From Streptomyces sp. NRRL B-3428 (GTDB lineage: Bacteria > Actinomycetota > Actinomycetes > Streptomycetales > Streptomycetaceae): DNA of 64,000 nucleotides. A program made the position numbers and the translations under genes. Positions 55,783 through 62,875 of the stretch are shown here, one piece after another. The notes under the pieces are model-generated. The model was not told the origin of the DNA. It saw nothing but the letters and a program-made list of their open reading frames with translations, and did not search any database. Every line of letters begins with the position of its first letter. The stretch's first letter is position 1. The stretch is from the NCBI GenBank assembly GCA_000721375.1, contig JOGW01000023.1, forward strand, positions 51,836 through 115,835, written 5' to 3'.

Positions 55783-56538
55783 ATGAAGGCTCACCAGGTC
55801 CTTCAGTCCCCCGCCACGCCGCTGACCTATCCCGTCCTCGTGCCGAGGTCGCCACGCTTCGTGGACCGCGAGTACTTCACGCTCATCTACCGCACCGACC
55901 CCTCGGCGCTGCGCGCGGTCGTACCCGAACCACTGGAGATCGACGAGCCCTTGGTGCGCTTCGAGGTGATGAAGATGGGGGACGTGGACGGCTACGGCCC
56001 CTACACGGAATGCGGCCAGGTCATTCCCGTGCGCCATGGGGACGAGCACGGCGAGTACCTGCACGCCATGCATCTCGACAGTTTCGGGGCCACGGTCGCC
56101 GGACGGGAGCTGAGCGCCTACCCGAAGACCATGGGCAGCCCGCGTCTGACCGTCGCCCAGGGCGCTTTGGTGGGCACGCTCGACCACGGGGGCGTACGGG
56201 TCGCCACGGCCACGATGGCGTACAAGTGGCAGCCGATGGACCTCGAACTCGCGCGCGCCCAGATCGCCGCGCCCACCTATGCCGTCAAGCTGGTACGCGG
56301 CTACACGGGCGAACCAGTCGTCTGTCACCTGGCCCGGACACAGATCCTCGACCTGACCGTCAAGGAGGCCTGGACCGGCCCGGCCCGCCTCCAACTGTTC
56401 GCCCACGCTCTGGCACCGTTCGCAGACTTGCCAGTCCTGGAGGTACGTCAAGCGGCCCACATGCGAACAGACCTCACTCTGTCGCCGATGACCCCGGTGC
56501 ACGACTACTTGACTCAGGAGGAGCAGACCGCTCCTTGA
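55783..56538 (+). CDS. acetoacetate-decarboxylase superfamily protein
   Basis: A 251-residue cytoplasmic protein; ATG 55783 behind GAAGGGA. The superfamily core is clear: YRTDPSALRAVVPEPLEI, EYLHAMHLDSFGATVAGRELSAYPKTMGSPRL, RTQILDLTVKEAWTGPARLQLF and a closing MTPVHDYL. True acetoacetate decarboxylase carries a Lys-Lys pair (SAYPKKLG): the first Lys forms a Schiff base and the second lowers its pKa. Here the first Lys is kept and the second is Thr. Superfamily members with such changes can act as aldolase-dehydratases or have other imine chemistry. It follows the dehydrogenase in the synthase operon, so it may process a beta-keto product. Family sure; reaction inferred. Confidence 0.88.
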   Translation: MKAHQVLQSPATPLTYPVLVPRSPRFVDREYFTLIYRTDPSALRAVVPEPLEIDEPLVRFEVMKMGDVDGYGPYTECGQVIPVRHGDEHGEYLHAMHLDSFGATVAGRELSAYPKTMGSPRLTVAQGALVGTLDHGGVRVATATMAYKWQPMDLELARAQIAAPTYAVKLVRGYTGEPVVCHLARTQILDLTVKEAWTGPARLQLFAHALAPFADLPVLEVRQAAHMRTDLTLSPMTPVHDYLTQEEQTAP

Positions 56539-56852
56539 CGCGGGCGACGAGAGGGCGTGCCGATGGCCGTGTCGTTCCCGCGTTCGCCGAGCCCGCGCAT
56601 GCTCCAACTACGCGTCCCGTCTGGGAACTCGCCACCGGGGACAACCCGGATGCTGGGAATACACTCCAGGCGTTCCTCAAGGACAAGGGATGCCACGGAG
56701 TGGAAGCCGTGCTGGTGACCATGGGCCTGCTGCACTGCGATCTTGCCGAAGCTCAACGAGCCTTCTTCAACGCCCCATGCCGCGAAGCCGAACGCCGCTT
56801 CCACAACCACGCCATGAACCTGCTCGAAGAGGCCGCCGACCACGACGCCTGA
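56535..56852 (+). CDS. small hypothetical protein at the end of the pfa operon
   Basis: About 105 residues. The likely start is a TTG at 56535 overlapping the decarboxylase stop, with AGGAGG 13 bases upstream; no ATG or GTG is available near it. The conserved-looking part is WELATGDNPDAGNTLQAFLKD, CHGVEAVLVTMGLLHCDLAEAQRAFF and a helical end, RFHNHAMNLLEEAADHDA. No family is recognised. Its coupling suggests that it belongs to the operon, but weak start signals leave doubt. Confidence 0.5.
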   Translation: MTRATRGRADGRVVPAFAEPAHAPTTRPVWELATGDNPDAGNTLQAFLKDKGCHGVEAVLVTMGLLHCDLAEAQRAFFNAPCREAERRFHNHAMNLLEEAADHDA

Positions 56853-56895
56853 CAGCCCGAGCGACTCTTGACTCGCCCGTTAAGACTCCACCGAC

Positions 56896-57115
56896 CTAAT
56901 CCGACGATGACCAACCGGGCGAGCACGACGCGAAGTTGGGTGCGCGCGATACCGAGGGCAGTTTCGAGCTTCGCTCAGAAGGGATCTTCTCGCCCGCCTC
57001 GTACTCGCCCGACGCGATTCGCTCTCGAATCGTGCGGTACACGAGCGCCGACTTCGGTCCCATGCCCTGAGCGCACTCCCTCAACAGGGAGCGATCACCG
57101 AGGCGAGCCCAGCGG
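56896..57115 (-). pseudogene. relic of a GntR-type regulator
   Basis: On the minus strand, LVYRTIRERIASGEYEAGEKIPSE is the start of a GntR winged helix. The next part, KLETALGIARTQLRVVLARL, is the recognition-helix region but lies in another frame, so a base has been gained or lost near 56990. No effector domain follows. The relic directly follows the stop of the membrane protein gene. Confidence 0.6.
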
Positions 57116-57742
57116 TCAATCACCACTCGACGCGCGGGCTCGAAGACGTTGCTGGTGACCTTTGTGGTCAGGCACGCCTTGGGTCCCAAGGCGCTGTTGG
57201 ACCCTTCCGAACCAAAGTTGCGGGGCCCACCGCTGGGCGGCTTCCTCACATGGCTTGAGGTTCGACTCCAAGTCGATGCGGTAACGCAACCTCGGAAGAC
57301 CTTCGCGCAACGGGTCGACATCGCGCATGAACTTCCACAGCAGCGGGTGATCCCGGTCCAGTACATCCCGCGGGCAGAGCTCAAGTGTGACCACGCTGCC
57401 GAACTGGTAGACGCCAACACCTGCCAACGAGTCCCAGCTCAGCCAGGCAGTCCCATCACTCGTGATCCACCAGAAACCTGAGGTGTCGAACGCCATGACC
57501 ACATGACGGCGACGCCAACGAATCAGCGCCACAAGCACAATGCCGACCGCTATCACGGCAAACGGCAGGCCCCAGTAGCGCTCAGGACCATCCTCAGACG
57601 CAATGAACACGACTGCTGGCAGCCCTGTGAGGGCGAGCAGGAACGGCATCGCCATGAGCCAACCGCGCAGGCGCCGCTGTCCGTAACGTATGACCGAGGC
57701 ACTGGCAGATGGCCCATCAGAGATCGTCACAGCGACGGACAC
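57116..57742 (-). CDS. hypothetical membrane protein, two transmembrane segments
   Basis: About 208 residues from GTG 57742, supported by a CAGGACG site; the open frame extends further up without signals. Two hydrophobic helices (WLMAMPFLLALTGLPAVVFIA and YWGLPFAVIAVGIVLVALI) form a hairpin, then a soluble region rich in Trp and acidic residues (FDTSGFWWITSDGTAWLSWDSLAGVGVY, LELCPRDVLDRDHPLLW). This resembles small PH-like membrane proteins of Gram-positives, but no name is justified. The C-terminal ~25 residues may be junction sequence next to the GntR relic. Confidence 0.68.
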   Translation of the reverse strand: MSVAVTISDGPSASASVIRYGQRRLRGWLMAMPFLLALTGLPAVVFIASEDGPERYWGLPFAVIAVGIVLVALIRWRRRHVVMAFDTSGFWWITSDGTAWLSWDSLAGVGVYQFGSVVTLELCPRDVLDRDHPLLWKFMRDVDPLREGLPRLRYRIDLESNLKPCEEAAQRWAPQLWFGRVQQRLGTQGVPDHKGHQQRLRARASSGD

Positions 57743-57889
57743 TAGCGTCCTGGTGGCAGCCCAACTAGAGCCGTGACATCGAGTAGTCCACTCACCGAGC
57801 AACCGACCGTGGCCGTGTCTAGTCCCAGTGAATGCGCGACGTTTTGGCCCCAGGTGATGGTTGACGTTGGATGCGACACTCATGGCGTG

Positions 57890-58270
57890 ATGACACCCAG
57901 AGAGTTGCGTGAGGCATGCCAGGCTGGCGGGGGTCCTTACGCCTGCCCCTGCTGCAAGCTCCCGACCCTGGAAGCCCGTGCCATGTGGGAGATCTGTCCT
58001 GAATGCGGTTGGGAAGACGACGGCCAAGACGACTTGAACGCCGACGAAGTATGGGGTGGCCCCAACGGAGCGGACAGCCTCACCGATGCACGCGTGCGTT
58101 ACGCAGAGTATGTCGCGACCTCCAGAGCAACTGACTCAAGATCAGCGGCAACCGATGGTCGAGGTCGCTGGTTCGAAGCATGTCTCAGCTACCGCCGCTC
58201 TCAGAACCTGCCAGAACGTTTCGAGCCAACGGACCGCTCATCCTTTAACGCTGGCCAATCCTCGCTGTAG
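57890..58270 (+). CDS. cysteine-rich CPCC family protein
   Basis: About 126 residues from ATG 57890; upstream in-frame starts exist and the ribosome site is weak. GPYACPCCKLPTL, then WEICPECGWEDDGQDDLNADEVWGGPNGADSLTDARVRYAEY is the hallmark of the CPCC small zinc-binding family: CPCC and CPxC pairs, WEDDGQDD and GGPNG. Members are widespread in bacteria, often near toxin-immunity or phage-related loci; the function is unknown. The rest is a charged helical tail. Confidence 0.82.
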   Translation: MTPRELREACQAGGGPYACPCCKLPTLEARAMWEICPECGWEDDGQDDLNADEVWGGPNGADSLTDARVRYAEYVATSRATDSRSAATDGRGRWFEACLSYRRSQNLPERFEPTDRSSFNAGQSSL

Positions 58271-58527
58271 TCGTGGCCCCGACCCAGGTCGGCAGTCTCG
58301 ACTCTGGACCGATCCCGGCCCCGTCTAGCATCAGCTGGGATCGAACTGTCAAGCATCTACCGGGACCGGACAACCGACCGTGGCCGTGTTGGTAATACCT
58401 TCTCTCCGAGTTCAAGGCGCCCCGCACGCGGGGCGTGCACAGCGGGGACGCCAAGCGAGAGGTTCAAACGGCCGGCACGGGGCTGGGGCGGTCGGCTCCA
58501 CGGCTTTAGGCAGCCACTCCACCGATC
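58271..58527. other. intergenic stretch with dispersed repeat
   Basis: Holds the 45-base dispersed repeat (separate entry) and a 19-base copy (58371-58389) of CAACCGACCGTGGCCGTGT, also present at 57800-57818. No gene is seen. Confidence 0.5.
58329..58373. repeat. 45-base dispersed repeat, copy 1
   Basis: Matches 63417-63461 in 44 of 45 positions, same orientation, 5.1 kb apart. The minus strand of the repeat carries a consensus TTGACA and a TTCGATCCC run. Flanking bases differ, so it is a compact unit, perhaps a promoter piece or the edge of a mobile element. Confidence 0.8.
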
Positions 58528-58950
58528 TCACGTCCAGGGGCCGTGGTGACGCTCGTGGTAGGCGCGGAAGTCGAAGAAGCCGAGACCATCAACCGCGGTC
58601 CCTGCCTCAATCTCCACCAAGCTCCAGGGGTGTTCGGAGTAGTCATCGAACGCGACACCGCCGTGTCCCAGCATGAGGGCGGCAAGCTGGCGTACCTCTG
58701 CCGTTCCGTCGATTCGGCCCGAGATATCCACCTGTACCGCCCAGGTGGGGTGGTAGCCGAGGGCTGATTCGAGCAGGTCCACGTCATCTGGCTCCCAGTC
58801 GCGGAAGAGGCAGCCTGTTGCCTCATCATCGATCTCCGCATAGAGATGCTCAGCGAACGTCCACATTCCGTTGCCGCCCTCCGAGTATCGGTCAAGGCGG
58901 GCCACTGTGTCGGCGCGATCACCCAGGGGAAACAGGAACACTGTCCGCAT
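58528..58950 (-). CDS. hypothetical protein
   Basis: About 140 residues from ATG 58950; an in-frame start further up is less likely. MRTVFLFPLGDRADTVARLDRYSEG opens a compact acidic protein with two Asp/Glu-rich clusters (YAEIDDEATGCLFRDWEPDDVDLLESAL) and a C-terminal FFDFRAYHERHHGPW. No family is recognised. Size and composition recall immunity proteins of polymorphic toxins, but this is only an impression. Confidence 0.62.
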   Translation of the reverse strand: MRTVFLFPLGDRADTVARLDRYSEGGNGMWTFAEHLYAEIDDEATGCLFRDWEPDDVDLLESALGYHPTWAVQVDISGRIDGTAEVRQLAALMLGHGGVAFDDYSEHPWSLVEIEAGTAVDGLGFFDFRAYHERHHGPWT

Positions 58951-59034
58951 GCAGGCAGCGTAGAAGCAACGGTCAGATGGCATCACTGAATTACGGGCCG
59001 AGCGGCTAGGTCTTAGACGTGCCGGGGTCACCGA

Positions 59035-59466
59035 TCAAGGGCTCAGACCTCTCTGCCACTCCCCGAGGAGGCCATCACGCAATCCTTCATCGAGAACCCC
59101 TGAGGCGATCCAGCCCACCGAGTCGCGGTCAAGTTCAACCCCGATCTCGACGTCGAGCTGTTCCGAGAGCACCCGGAGTTCGTCCAGTACGTAGGTCACC
59201 TCTGCCAAGTGCGCTTCATCCACCTCGCGATCGATCCGGGCACCGACCGGGTCTTCCACCGCGCAAAGCCGCATCAGACAACCGACGGTGCGCAACCCGC
59301 CCTCGTCCGTGTCGTCAACGAACTCAGGGGCACCCAATACCCACGCCCTGCGGTCGGCCACTGCCTCAACCAGCGCTCTCATTCGGACCACGGCAGCCTC
59401 ATCGAAACCAGGCTCATAGAAGGCCAGGAGACCTATCTGAGGCCACGTCGCAAGATTCACGCCCAC
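59035..59466 (-). CDS. hypothetical protein
   Basis: A 143-residue acidic protein, GTG start at 59466 without a good ribosome site. Helical and strand patches (AAVVRMRALVEAVADRRAWVLG, LAEVTYVLDELRVLSEQLDVEIGVELDRDS) look like a folded alpha/beta protein. No known motif. Lies 39 bases past the divergent-orientation tail of the next gene region and shares the small-orphan-gene setting. Confidence 0.58.
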   Translation of the reverse strand: MGVNLATWPQIGLLAFYEPGFDEAAVVRMRALVEAVADRRAWVLGAPEFVDDTDEGGLRTVGCLMRLCAVEDPVGARIDREVDEAHLAEVTYVLDELRVLSEQLDVEIGVELDRDSVGWIASGVLDEGLRDGLLGEWQRGLSP

Positions 59467-59527
59467 AGAGTATGAGAGCCGTCAACCCAACGAGTTGGAC
59501 ATTCCGACCAGCGGTACGGTGCCCGGC

Positions 59528-59786
59528 ATGGACGCCCACCTGTGCACCGACGATCACATAGCGAGCCGAGAAGCCCTTGCCGCATTCGTGGAGCGCCTTC
59601 GCGACGACTACGAGCAGCACGGCGCCGAGTGGGAGAACCCGACCCTGGACAGGTTCCTGGAGGCCCTGGGAGCCTGGATCACGGACTCTCCGCACTTGGT
59701 ACGCCAACACCGGCCAGGAGATGCCCTCAAAGGGCGACTGGACGTTCTTCGCCCGGGCGCTCGGCGCCGCCCGCATCTACGAGTGA
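59528..59786 (+). pseudogene. frameshifted DUF7660-like protein gene
   Basis: ATG 59528 opens REALAAFVERLRDDYEQHGAEWENPTLDRFLEALGAWITDS, the first two thirds of a small DUF7660-like protein. The family's last third, WYANTGQEMPSKGDWTFFARALGAARIYE, follows in the next frame and stops at 59786. One extra base (or two missing) near 59690-59697 breaks the gene. Without the shift the first frame runs on into unrelated sequence. Confidence 0.7.
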
Positions 59787-59904
59787 CGCGTGCCCGCCGC
59801 GTGCCCGATCAGTCAGCACTCCACGGGCACGGACGGGAAACAACGGGGAATCGTCCGGGAAGCCCCAGGTCAGCAGCCTCCCAGCTCAGCCCCACCCATA
59901 CGCG

Positions 59905-59948
59905 ATCCTCCAAACGAGCTACGCGGGTTCGATTCCCGTCGCCCGCTC
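59905..59948 (+). pseudogene. tRNA-Gly (UCC-type) 3'-half relic
   Basis: CCTCCAAAC resembles an anticodon loop with UCC, followed by an extra arm and a perfect T-arm (CGGGTTCGATTCCCG) and the acceptor strand GCCCGCTC. The D-arm and 5' acceptor half are absent upstream. This is what remains when an element integrates in, or excises from, the 3' end of a glycine tRNA gene. Confidence 0.62.
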
Positions 59949-59960
59949 TGTGTGAACGAA

Positions 59961-59995
59961 GGCCCAGGTCAGAGGATGATTCCTCCGCCTGGGCC
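59961..59995 (+). terminator. hairpin after the tRNA-Gly relic
   Basis: GGCCCAGG...CCTGGGCC stem with an inner GAGGA/TCCTC stem, beginning about 13 bases after the relic. A typical tRNA gene terminator retained with it. Confidence 0.7.
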
Positions 59996-60039
59996 TCCGT
60001 CGTTCCCGCTGTCTGGCGCACGTGGATCGAGGGGGGACC

Positions 60040-60306
60040 TTGACCGGCGAGGACAAGTCGGGGACCGCGAGCGAGGCGAGCGCGCCCAAGCTGCTCCGGC
60101 CTCTGCCGGACCGACCGCAGGATCAGACCGAGGACTTCCACGGACATCTGATGGACCTCATGGTGTCGGTCGGCGCGGAGCTGCCCGAAGTCATCCGTCA
60201 TGAGGACGTACTGGACGGGGATACCGACGCGGTCACCCGAAGCGCGAGTGAGTGCTGCCCAACCAACGGACAGCACTCACATCAACTCATGGGCGGTGTC
60301 GGATGA
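60040..60306 (+). CDS. hypothetical small protein
   Basis: About 88 residues from TTG 60040 with GAGGGGGG just before; an ATG at 60022 is in frame but has no site. Central LLRPLPDRPQDQTEDFHGHLMDLMVSVGAELPEVIRHEDVLDGD. No family is recognised and the last 20 residues look non-conserved. May be a fragment. Confidence 0.4.
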   Translation: MTGEDKSGTASEASAPKLLRPLPDRPQDQTEDFHGHLMDLMVSVGAELPEVIRHEDVLDGDTDAVTRSASECCPTNGQHSHQLMGGVG

Positions 60307-60540
60307 TCACGCCGTGGAACACCACATGTTCCAACTGCCAGTCGTATCACCCTTGACCTGCATGACCTGGGATGGCCACAACTGTGCCCTCAGCGATGTT
60401 TCCAGAGGCCCAGGAGCTGCAGTACGGCGCATCGTAGCCACGAGTGCTGACGATGCGGTCGATGTCCCCATCCCTACCAATGTCCATCCGGACCAGATCG
60501 ATCTCCAGCCCGCGCACAAGAGTTCGCCCTTCGGCCAGCC

Positions 60541-60562
60541 AGTCTGACGGCCCCGTCAGACT
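60541..60562 (-). terminator. hairpin at the end of the VOC gene
   Basis: AGTCTGACGG and its complement CCGTCAGACT are separated by only two bases. The VOC stop codon lies inside the hairpin on the minus strand. No U-run follows. Confidence 0.6.
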
Positions 60563-60993
60563 AGGCAAAACTCGTTACCTTCCGGGTCTGCCATCACCAC
60601 GTGATCCGGCCTGCCCTGCAACTCGTCCTCGCGGACCACGGTCGCGCCCGCAGCAGTCAACCGCTCCACCGCTTCGACCACGCGCGGCCAGCGCACCTCC
60701 CACGGTGTTTCGCGGCCGCCACCGACTTGCACGTCAATGTGCAGCCGGTTCTTTACCACCTTCGGCTCCGGCACCTTCAAGAAGGACAAGGTGGGGCCTG
60801 CGCCGTCCGGATCCGAGAGGTACGCCCCGTCATCCCACTCGTCCTCCGGAACCTCATGATGTGAGAACCACTCCTCCCAGCTCCCGAACCCTACGGGCGC
60901 GGGCTTCTCCGCATAGCCCAGCGCCAGCGCCCAGAACGCGGCCAGCTTCCCCGGGTACGCGCAGTCGATCGTCAAGCTCCACTTGGTCGCCAT
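60556..60993 (-). CDS. VOC/glyoxalase-fold protein
   Basis: About 145 residues from ATG 60993, chosen for GGGGAGGG upstream. WSLTIDCAYPGKLAAFWALALGY is the usual opening of the Glyoxalase_6-like VOC group in actinobacteria, then YLSDPDGAGPTLSFLKVPEPK, NRLHIDVQV and the closing HVVMADPEGNEFCLV. The two betaalphabetabetabeta modules are complete. Members include bleomycin-resistance-like binding proteins and many of unknown role. Stands alone. Confidence 0.88.
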   Translation of the reverse strand: MATKWSLTIDCAYPGKLAAFWALALGYAEKPAPVGFGSWEEWFSHHEVPEDEWDDGAYLSDPDGAGPTLSFLKVPEPKVVKNRLHIDVQVGGGRETPWEVRWPRVVEAVERLTAAGATVVREDELQGRPDHVVMADPEGNEFCLV

Positions 60994-61038
60994 GAGCCCT
61001 CCCCAGTCGGAGAAACGGACACTACCGCGCTCCGACAT

Positions 61039-61510
61039 CTCCTAGCCCCCGCCTCGTGCATACCCCGCGGCTTGACGAACGGCATCAGGAATCGAAGGCA
61101 CACGCTCAAGGTTCGACGGCACAGGACAGGCACCTGGGATAGCACGCACCGACTCTGGCGGTGCGGAGTGGTAACGCAGCCTGTGAATGCAGGCACGGGC
61201 GTGCTTGCCGCTACGAACCCGGGCGTCACGCGACGTTTGCCCGCACCGTGAGCGGCCTGCGGCTACCCAGCCCCGTCGTCTAGATATGACATCCATGGCC
61301 GACATCGGCAGCCACGGGCGCAACTCCGGCCGGAATGACCGTGACCGACCGTTCTCTCTAGAGCTACAGATCAGAAGGTGAGCGCGTGCCCGTTGCGTGC
61401 CCGACGGGTCGGGGAGCAACGGTGAACGACGGGTGCGACGGGTGCGACGGGCGCGACGGGCGATCTCAGGAGCCCCCGTTTTCGCCCGTCCGTGCACGTC
61501 AGGGACCCAA
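61039..61510. other. gene-free stretch before the second tRNA relic
   Basis: Open frames here lack ribosome sites and known motifs. A GACGGGTGCGACGGGTGCGACGGGCGCGACGGGC run (9-base unit, about four copies, 61427-61461) is the only clear structure. Confidence 0.4.
61427..61461. repeat. 9-base tandem repeat
   Basis: GACGGGTGC / GACGGGCGC units occur about four times in a row, 50 bases before the second tRNA-Gly relic. Confidence 0.75.
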
Positions 61511-61575
61511 CCACCCCTAGTTCAACGGCGATTCCCAAGCTCAGAGCGCGAGTTCGATTCTCGTCACCCGCTCCA
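61511..61575 (+). pseudogene. tRNA-Gly (CCC-type) relic ending in CCA
   Basis: CCTAGTTCAACGG matches the D-arm start of tRNA-Gly, TTCCCAAGCT the anticodon loop with CCC, and GCGAGTTCGATTCTCGTCACCCGCTCCA-type T-arm, acceptor and CCA are intact. The 5' acceptor strand, most of the D-arm and the left anticodon stem are missing. An integrase relic lies 50 bases away, so this is a tRNA attachment site remnant. Confidence 0.7.
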
Positions 61576-61577
61576 GA

Positions 61578-61611
61578 AGAAAGCCCCAGGCCAATCGCCC
61601 GGGGCTTCTTT
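61578..61611 (+). terminator. hairpin after the tRNA-Gly (CCC) relic
   Basis: AAGCCCC...GGGGCTT stem with a GCC/GGC inner pairing and a T-rich tail (TCTTTGTTG). A genuine intrinsic-type terminator, probably that of the original tRNA gene. Confidence 0.75.
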
Positions 61612-61626
61612 GTTGTCTAGACCGCA

Positions 61627-61887
61627 TCAAGCACCTTGCACCAGATCCGCACCAGAAGCGGTGTCAGCCGGCTTGGCGGTGACCTCATTTCGCTTCGCGC
61701 GGACCCAGGCGTCGATCCCCTGCGCGACCTCCTGTTGACGCTCAAGATCCGAGTGCTGATAGATCAATGCGGCTTTCTCGGAGGACTGTCCGGCGCGGAC
61801 CATCGTGTCCTTGAGCGTCGCTCCCGACTGGGTGGACAGCGTGTGCCCGGTATGACGAAGGTCGAAGCAGGCGCAGGCGGCTGAACC
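61627..61887 (-). pseudogene. tyrosine-recombinase (integrase) C-terminal relic
   Basis: On the minus strand, FDLRHTGHTLSTQSGATLKD and then EKAALIYQHSDLERQQEVA, ending ADLVQGA before a stop at 61627. This is the last ~85 residues of a phage/ICE integrase: the RHTGHT box with catalytic Arg and His, and the nucleophile Tyr in IYQHS. The N-terminal and core-binding domains are missing; an in-frame stop at 61888 and an unrelated gene relic on the other strand mark the break. Its stop codon is 50 bases from the tRNA-Gly relic, the usual position of an integrase beside its attachment site. Confidence 0.85.
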
Positions 61888-62171
61888 TCAACTCGCCGTA
61901 CTCGCCCGACTATTCGTGCTCACGGAGGCGCGCGGGGAGTCAGCCGGCGAAGGCCTCGTACGTGCTCGTACGTGCCGCCATGGAGCATGGGCATGCCCAT
62001 GCGCATGCCCATGACCTTCGCCTCGTTCCTGACGTCATGGCGAAGGACGCAGCAGCCATTCGCCTCTACGAGCGATTAGGATGGAAGATCACCGGCAGGG
62101 CCTCACACGCCTTCGGTGACGGCCAAGAGACAGCGGCTGTCTGCTACGTGTCTCCGGAGAAGGCCGCGTAG
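61880..62171 (+). pseudogene. GNAT acetyltransferase relic broken by a 10-bp duplication
   Basis: One frame gives LAVLARLFVLTEARGESAGEGLVRA, the acetyl-CoA-binding strand and loop of a GNAT enzyme (usual RxxGxG/A, here RGESAG). CTCGTACGTG is then duplicated in tandem (61955-61974), shifting the frame. The next frame gives LVRAAMEHGHAHAHAHDLRLVPDV, then AAIRLYERLGWKITG, the conserved end of the fold. Removing one copy restores a continuous protein. The N-terminal third is missing at the integrase junction. Confidence 0.75.
61955..61974. repeat. perfect 10-bp tandem duplication
   Basis: CTCGTACGTG occurs twice back to back within the GNAT relic and causes the frameshift. Confidence 0.9.
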
Positions 62172-62276
62172 AGCTGCTGGGTCCCAATGGGCGCGCGACG
62201 GCAAGCCGCCCAGTGCTGTGACCGCATGGGTCTACCGGGTTGACAGTTGAGCAATGTCGGCCGTGGCGGCCTCGCC

Positions 62277-62705
62277 TTAGGTTCGGTGGAGATAGCCAGT
62301 TGAAGGGCAGCCCGCATCCGGGTCAAGGGTTGGGCACATGGCAGGGTCGTCTTCGTCACCGTAGAGGTAGACGGACATCTCGCAGCCTTCGAAGTCCAGT
62401 GCCAGTGCGGAGCCGCGTGTGGCGGTCTCGTCGGCGGTTCCATCGGCGCTGTAGAACGCCCAACGACCGGATGACATGTCCGAAGACCCGCTACAAACAG
62501 CTGCGCCGGGGTGACCCTCGAAGTGCTCGCTGGTGAAGGTGTGGTCCGCCAACAAGGTCAGGGACGTATTGCTCTCACTGGCCCATCGCCCCTCTAGCTG
62601 ATCCGATGGGATCTCTGCCGCGTAGATCCCCGCTGCCCAGCCGCATGACGCTATCAGCGCGGCCACCCCGATCAATGCCGCTGACCGCCACACATCTCGC
62701 CCCAT
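62277..62705 (-). CDS. hypothetical lipoprotein
   Basis: A 142-residue protein starting ATG 62705. The N-terminus has a basic start (MGRDVWR), a hydrophobic stretch and LIASCGW, a likely lipobox with Cys21. The mature part has a lipocalin-like pattern (GRWASESNTSLTLLADHTFTSEHF, SGRWAFYSADG, LALDFEGCEMSVYLYGDED). No family name is certain. It would sit on the outer face of the membrane. Confidence 0.7.
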   Translation of the reverse strand: MGRDVWRSAALIGVAALIASCGWAAGIYAAEIPSDQLEGRWASESNTSLTLLADHTFTSEHFEGHPGAAVCSGSSDMSSGRWAFYSADGTADETATRGSALALDFEGCEMSVYLYGDEDDPAMCPTLDPDAGCPSTGYLHRT

Positions 62706-62875
62706 GTGTTCCCCACCCCTGGGTGCCCAGACATCGGCCGCATCCAGGCCTCAGCCGCAGACCCTAGCAGGCCTTTGAACGCGTTCAAATATCGTGATGG
62801 CCTCAGGTTCGCAAAGGCGGTGAACCTATGCGGTCACAGCACTAGACAACCATCCCCACCTGGCCCTCTGGGAGG

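Noticed and set aside
60347..60568. 73-residue minus-strand frame overlapping the VOC stop
   Set aside because: TTG start inside a hairpin, no ribosome site and no motif.
61427..61461. Possible CRISPR-like array
   Set aside because: Units are 9 bases, directly adjacent, with no spacers.
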